Assembly: GCA_938048735.1 (NCBI GenBank)
Contig: CALIUM010000008.1
Coordinates: 1 to 64,000, forward strand
Source: an uncultured archaeon
GTDB taxonomy: Archaea > Thermoproteota > Bathyarchaeia > TCS64
Direction: 5' to 3'
Length of the DNA: 64,000 nucleotides
Shown here one piece after another: positions 60,245 to 64,000 of the stretch. The notes under the pieces were generated by a model. That model ran no database searches and was not told the DNA's origin. It saw only the letters and a list, made by a program, of their open reading frames with translations. The position numbers and the translations under genes were made by a program. The stretch's first letter is position 1. Every line of letters starts with the position of its first letter.

Positions 60245-60655
60245 ATGACCAGAGGCATGGGGAGAGTTAGAAGTCCAAACATCACCGATTACATGGCAGG
60301 GGCACTTCTAGCCAACGGGCCTATATGGATGTGGATGATGGCCCTGGGTTATTTCTCTGACTGGTTTTCAGCCCTCTCACCGGCTCTGATCGGGGGGCTA
60401 TCCCTCATCATCTATCTGGCTGGAGGAAGCTTGGCATCCTACCTTGTCTGTAATAGGGCCGAGAGGGGTCTCCTCCTAGCAGCCTTGAAGCTGGTAGCAG
60501 CAGAATGGGCCTTCTACCTCATGATGATAATATCTACCACTCCAGAGCCCTCCCCAGGCCAAGCCTCACCACCCCTCATCTGCTTCATCCTAGGAGGTCT
60601 TATAGGGGCCTACCTCTCCACGAGGAGGAGGCTCAGGAGGCCGAGCGGAGATTAA
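60245..60655 (+). CDS. hypothetical membrane protein, four helices
   Basis: 136 residues; hydrophobic segments MAGALLANGPIWMWMMALGY, LSPALIGGLSLIIYLAGGSL, LAALKLVAAEWAFYLMMIIS and LICFILGGLIGAYLSTRRRL. Basic tail. ATG near a TATA-like sequence (60170-60180). It sits between two small helical-protein genes downstream of cassette 3 and may belong to the same cluster. No family recognised. Confidence 0.65.
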   Translation: MTRGMGRVRSPNITDYMAGALLANGPIWMWMMALGYFSDWFSALSPALIGGLSLIIYLAGGSLASYLVCNRAERGLLLAALKLVAAEWAFYLMMIISTTPEPSPGQASPPLICFILGGLIGAYLSTRRRLRRPSGD

Positions 60656-60702
60656 GCCTCAATATTTAAATCGGAAAGATGCCACAGCCATATTGAGGCC
60701 AT

Positions 60703-61068
60703 TTGTACTGGGATGTTGAGGTCTCTCCCGAGGAGGAGGAGGAGATCATAAGGAAGGCCGCCGACTTGATCCACAGGTATGGGATGGATGTGGCCGCCAT
60801 CCTCTTCATAGAGAGCATAAAACCCCTCACCTACATAGGGGGCCAGATGGGAAGATTCTTCCTATCCCCCTTCCTCCCAGCTTTCGGAGAGAGGATAGGA
60901 AGGGGGGGAGAAAAGTTCTTCACAGTCTTCGAGAAAAGGGAGAATGTGGAGAAGCTCCTAAGGTTGCTGGAGGAGAAGGCAAAAGAGGAGGAGAAGCCGA
61001 AGGAGGAAAGGAGACTCGAGATCCAGGGAGAAAAAAAGAGAGGTTGGAGGAGGTTCCTCCCCTTCTGA
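60703..61068 (+). CDS. conserved small helical protein, copy 3 of 3
   Basis: 121 residues from a TTG at 60703 (no ATG fits). VEVSPEEEEEIIRKAADLIH, RYGMDVAAILFIESIKPLTY, IGGQMGRFFLSPFLPAFGER and VFEKRENVEKLLRLLEEKAK; basic end GWRRFLPF. It is strikingly close to copy 1 (EEEEEII, YGM(N/D)(A/V)AAIL, KP(M/L)(A/T)YIGGQMGRFF, SP) though the genes are 48 kb apart. So the family is under clear selection. Function unknown. Confidence 0.75.
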   Translation: MYWDVEVSPEEEEEIIRKAADLIHRYGMDVAAILFIESIKPLTYIGGQMGRFFLSPFLPAFGERIGRGGEKFFTVFEKRENVEKLLRLLEEKAKEEEKPKEERRLEIQGEKKRGWRRFLPF

Positions 61069-61235
61069 AGCTTCCAACCCTATCTCTCTAGCTCTGAATA
61101 ATCTTCTAAGGGATTCGGTCATGGGTTGTTAAAGGGCCTGGCCGATCTAATTTCTGAGGCCCCAAACCGGGAACTAAAATTTTTTTAAAGGTGGCCATCC
61201 TGTGGGTTACATGGAAAAGCATGTTAGGAGGTTAC

Positions 61236-63095
61236 ATGGGAAAGCTTCTGAAGGTTGATCTCTCGAGGGAAAAAGTGGTTGAGGAAAGCCTCTTCGACAT
61301 TTTTCCGCCCACCGTCCTGAGGAGGTATGTAGGCTGCTTTGGCCTCGGTTTAAGGCTGCTATATGATGAACTTCCCCTTGGTGTCTGTCCGACGGATCCT
61401 GAGAATCCTCTCATCATCATGACCGGGCCTCTTACAGGCATACCTGAGGTGCCCTCCTCCAACAATGCAACCATCACCACCCTGAACGCAGATACAGGGT
61501 TTACGGCCGGCCGCTCCCACTCCCATGGCTTCTGGGGTCCAAACCTCAAGTTCGCGGGCTATGACGGGGTTGTGATAGAGGGGGCTTCGGAGAGGCCCGT
61601 CTACCTCTGGATACATGATGGTAGAGCCGAGATAAGGGATGCGGAGAGGTTCTGGGGTAAGGACACCCATGAGACGGAGGACCTGATCAAGGGGGATGTT
61701 GGGGAGCCGAGGGCGAGCGTCGCGGCCATAGGACCAGCTGGCGAGAACCTGTGCGCAGGGGCTCTCATCGAGAATGATAAGCACCACTCCTTCTCCCACT
61801 CGGGTGTGGGCACGGTGATGGGCTCCAAGAGGCTGAAGGCGATAGCGGTATATGGAACAGGGAAGGTTCCCATAGTCGATGAAGCGAAGCTTAAGGAAGC
61901 AACTGAGAAGTGGAGAGGGAATCTATTTAAAAGCGATGTTGCAAAAGGGCTAGCTAAAGGAGGCATACCAAGGGACGAGTATAACTATGCGAAGGGGATG
62001 TCGATAACCTCGGCCAAGAACTTCCTTGAGGTGAGCCCACCCGACTGGGGCGTTGGAATGTCGAAGCACAGGATAACCCCCAAGGCCTGCTATGCCTGCT
62101 CCATCGCCTGCAGCTACGAGGTGGAGGTCACATCAGGCCCATATAAGGGATATGTGGCAACCCCAGCGGGAGGTGGAGAGAACCTGGAGGGTGCGGCCTC
62201 CATCTCCGGAGTCTACGAGAGTGGAGCTGTCTTCTACCTCATCGACCTATGTGATAGATTGGGATTCGAGTCAAGCACGATAGGGTGCACCATAGCCCTA
62301 GCGATCGAATGCTACGAGAAGGGCCTGCTCACGAAGGAGGATACAGAAGGCATCGAGCTAAGGTGGGGAGACGACAAGCTGGTCGAGAAAATGCTGAGGA
62401 TGGCAGCAAAGAAGGAGGGAAAGCTGGGCAAACTCCTGGCCCTCGGACCAAAGAGAGCCGCTGAACTCATTGGGGGAGATGCCCCGAAATTCGCTATCCA
62501 CATAAAGGGCACGGGAATGAACCTCCACGACTGGAGGGCTACCATGGGCATAATGTTAGGGCAATTCGTTGGAGGGGGGTCCGGATGGCCGGCACCCGCG
62601 GCTGATGCCTGGGCAACAGAGCCAGATGTCGGCTTTCCCGAATACCAAGATCCGATAAATCCTTGGATAAAGCCCGAGGCTGTGGCGAGAACATGGCCAA
62701 AGAAGTATTGGGATGACTGTAATGGGACATGCTGGTTCGCCACATGGGGTGTACCCGGCGTCCTCACCTACTCAACTGAAGCAGTTTCAGCTGTAACGGG
62801 CTGGGACTTTACACCTCAAGAAGCACTTACCGTTGGTGAAAGGGTTGTAAACCTTGAGCGGGCATTTAACATCAGACGCGGTCTCACACCGGCTGATGAT
62901 TATGAGGTCTCTCCACGAATGGTTGAGGACCCACCGAGCGGCAAGGCGAAGGGCAAGCCAATGGCCCCCTATGTCAAGGGGATGGTGATGGAAGTCTATC
63001 GACTAATGGGATGGGACGAAAAAACCGGCAAGCCATGGAGAAGCACGCTGGAAAGATTAGGCCTAGAGGAGGTCATAAAGGACATCTGGAGCTAG
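61236..63095 (+). CDS. aldehyde:ferredoxin oxidoreductase family protein
   Basis: 619 residues from the ATG at 61236, chosen because AGGAGGTT is just upstream (the frame is open from 61191). Opening MGKLLKVDLSREKVVEESLF, GLGLRLLYDELP, SSNNATITTLNADTGFTAGR and RSHSHGFWGPNLKFAGYDGV are typical AOR domain 1; CYACSIACSYEVEV (CxxCxxxC) plus the later Cys in DDCNGTCWF ligate the [4Fe-4S] cluster next to the tungstopterin. It oxidises aldehydes to acids with ferredoxin; in peptide fermenters it removes aldehydes made from 2-oxoacids, which fits the oxidoreductase operon. AOR sub-type not decidable. Confidence 0.88.
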   Translation: MGKLLKVDLSREKVVEESLFDIFPPTVLRRYVGCFGLGLRLLYDELPLGVCPTDPENPLIIMTGPLTGIPEVPSSNNATITTLNADTGFTAGRSHSHGFWGPNLKFAGYDGVVIEGASERPVYLWIHDGRAEIRDAERFWGKDTHETEDLIKGDVGEPRASVAAIGPAGENLCAGALIENDKHHSFSHSGVGTVMGSKRLKAIAVYGTGKVPIVDEAKLKEATEKWRGNLFKSDVAKGLAKGGIPRDEYNYAKGMSITSAKNFLEVSPPDWGVGMSKHRITPKACYACSIACSYEVEVTSGPYKGYVATPAGGGENLEGAASISGVYESGAVFYLIDLCDRLGFESSTIGCTIALAIECYEKGLLTKEDTEGIELRWGDDKLVEKMLRMAAKKEGKLGKLLALGPKRAAELIGGDAPKFAIHIKGTGMNLHDWRATMGIMLGQFVGGGSGWPAPAADAWATEPDVGFPEYQDPINPWIKPEAVARTWPKKYWDDCNGTCWFATWGVPGVLTYSTEAVSAVTGWDFTPQEALTVGERVVNLERAFNIRRGLTPADDYEVSPRMVEDPPSGKAKGKPMAPYVKGMVMEVYRLMGWDEKTGKPWRSTLERLGLEEVIKDIWS

Positions 63096-63101
63096 GACAG
63101 A

Positions 63102-63140
63102 GAGACCCCTAGGGGTCTCCAGAACTCCTCCCTTCTTTTT
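63102..63140 (+). terminator. hairpin plus T-run after AOR gene
   Basis: GAGACCCCT-AGGGGTCTC at 63102-63119 is perfectly palindromic, followed by a pyrimidine run ending CTTCTTTTTATT. Seven nt after the AOR stop. A second 7-bp hairpin, ATTCCCA-ACA-TGGGAAT, follows at 63141-63157. Likely transcript end. Confidence 0.6.
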
Positions 63141-63331
63141 ATTCCCAACATGGGAATAGAGGGGACCAGAGACCCATAGGCTGGGCCTTGAGGAGATGAG
63201 ACCCAAGCCATGAAGTGGATCGGCAGATGAGCAGAATCAAACCATTTACTATTTAATAATTAAGTGAGAGCTCAGAGCCTCCTTAATGCTAAGAATAGAT
63301 TTATTTGAGATAGATCTACCATAAGAGTGAA

Positions 63332-64000
63332 ATGAGTGGTATCCTGATGAAGGAGGAGATCGACGAGTTTATAGAGATGATAGGGGATGAGGGGCTCAGG
63401 GGGATGGTCAGGCATCTCCTCCAAGAGCCGGAAATAGAGCTCGCGGGGGAGAGGCTAAGCCTAGATGAGGCCCCGGCGGGCTCCAAAGTTCACCACCCAT
63501 ACAGCGGCGGACTACTGGAGCATACCCTTGCTGTCGCCAGGCTGGCAAAGACCCTTAGCGAGATCGTCGAGCAGATCTATGGATGCAAGGTCAATAGAGA
63601 CCTAGTCCTAGCAGGAGCCCTGCTCCACGACGCCATGAAGCGATATGTATACACTCCAGGAGAGAAGGGGGGATTCGGGTCGTCCCCTCTCGGGGAGCGG
63701 ATAGACCATCTAACCCTCCTCGTCGCCGAGATGTATAGGTTGGGATACCCCTTAGACCTCATCCACATTGTGGCATCCCACCAAGGGGATGCTAGCCCAA
63801 TAAGCCCGAGGACCATAGAGGCGCTCATAGTGAGTATTGCAGACTACGCAGACTCAGAACTGAACAGGAAGGCTCAGAGGGCCGCTGAGTACCTCCTAGA
63901 AAATGCCGGGGAGAGTCTCAAGCCCAGTTCCTCAAAGGAGGCCTTCAGGATCCTGAAGGCTAAGGCTGAGGAGGGCATTGAGGGAATCCGTAGGCTTCTA
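63332..64000 (+). CDS. HD-domain hydrolase (partial, runs off window)
   Basis: 223 codons without a stop; ATG at 63332. Metal-binding HD domain: HHPYSGGLLEHTLAVARLAK (first His), LVLAGALLHDAMKRYVY (the HD pair), VASHQGD with a further His and SIADYADSEL with the final Asp. Such proteins hydrolyse phosphate esters or phosphodiesters (YhaM-like exonuclease or dNTPase/phosphohydrolase). N-terminal 45 residues are helical. Promoter TATA-like TTTATTTGAG about 30 nt upstream, so nearly leaderless. The C-terminal end is missing, so the sub-family is open. Confidence 0.78.
   Translation, partial: MSGILMKEEIDEFIEMIGDEGLRGMVRHLLQEPEIELAGERLSLDEAPAGSKVHHPYSGGLLEHTLAVARLAKTLSEIVEQIYGCKVNRDLVLAGALLHDAMKRYVYTPGEKGGFGSSPLGERIDHLTLLVAEMYRLGYPLDLIHIVASHQGDASPISPRTIEALIVSIADYADSELNRKAQRAAEYLLENAGESLKPSSSKEAFRILKAKAEEGIEGIRRLL

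Noticed and set aside
1-64000. CRISPR array, insertion sequence with terminal repeats, rRNA genes
   Set aside because: No regularly spaced repeats, no transposase with flanking inverted repeats, and no rRNA-like sequence seen.

Overview
The window reads as archaeal chromosome. Evidence: a crenarchaeal-type family B DNA polymerase (PolB1/Dpo1-like), an archaeal ThrRS and AsnRS, a diphthamide ligase (Dph6-like), archaeal preQ0 synthase QueC, TATA-box promoters with very short leaders, strong AGG/AGA arginine usage and several archaeal toxin-antitoxin types. The metabolism (2-oxoacid:ferredoxin oxidoreductase, tungsten aldehyde:ferredoxin oxidoreductase, GTP-type PEPCK, aminotransferases, peptide and D-amino-acid hydrolases, a CoA transferase) suggests an anaerobic peptide/amino-acid user. 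I infer the TACK side of the archaea, perhaps a Bathyarchaeia-like lineage; no rRNA is present to settle this.

Layout. 1-12 kb: an M20 amidohydrolase fragment, a nitroreductase/ATC-hydrolase pair, a racemase-like aminotransferase with a P1/DmpA peptidase, a HEPN-like protein, an MFS transporter, the oxidoreductase operon (fused gamma-delta, alpha, beta), a CoA transferase with an apparent frameshift and a TPR-methyltransferase. 12-20 kb: a small conserved helical protein, a HEPN/MNT toxin-antitoxin pair, a radical SAM protein, membrane cassette 1, a second racemase-like aminotransferase and a broken relBE-type pair. 20-34 kb: D-aminoacylase, a decayed PIN toxin locus, Dph6, ThrRS, queT-queC, AsnRS, a retropepsin-like protein, PolB1 and agmatinase. 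34-44 kb: an HTH protein under a symmetrical divergent promoter, a cation/proton antiporter, membrane cassette 2, an M81 peptidase, PEPCK and a DUF72 protein. 44.2-51.7 kb: an integrated virus- or plasmid-like element with small membrane proteins, two tyrosine recombinases plus a recombinase fragment, a replication-type protein and a large nested inverted repeat that looks like an origin. 51.8-64 kb: a retropepsin-like gene with a decayed second copy, a KOW/barrel-sandwich protein with a GlmL/MutL-type ATPase, membrane cassette 3 divergent from them, two more copies of the small helical protein, an aldehyde:ferredoxin oxidoreductase and an HD-domain protein cut by the window end.

The strongest candidate for an undescribed system is the four-gene membrane cassette A-B-C-D, present three times with the same gene order and tight or overlapping junctions. 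A is a DUF6754-like membrane-anchored protein, B and D are polytopic membrane proteins, and C is an alpha/beta domain held between two membrane helices. Copy 3 lies head to head with an orphan GlmL-type ASKHA ATPase and its KOW/barrel-sandwich partner; no mutase gene is in the window. A family of 100-150 residue helical proteins lies beside copies 1 and 3. I infer a multi-subunit membrane machine with specialised paralogous versions; its substrate cannot be read from the sequence.

Second themes are D-amino-acid and peptide salvage (two racemase-like aminotransferases, each beside a hydrolase that can act on D-residues), heavy toxin-antitoxin turnover with several decayed loci, and several apparent single-base frameshifts, some at G/C runs, that may be assembly errors.
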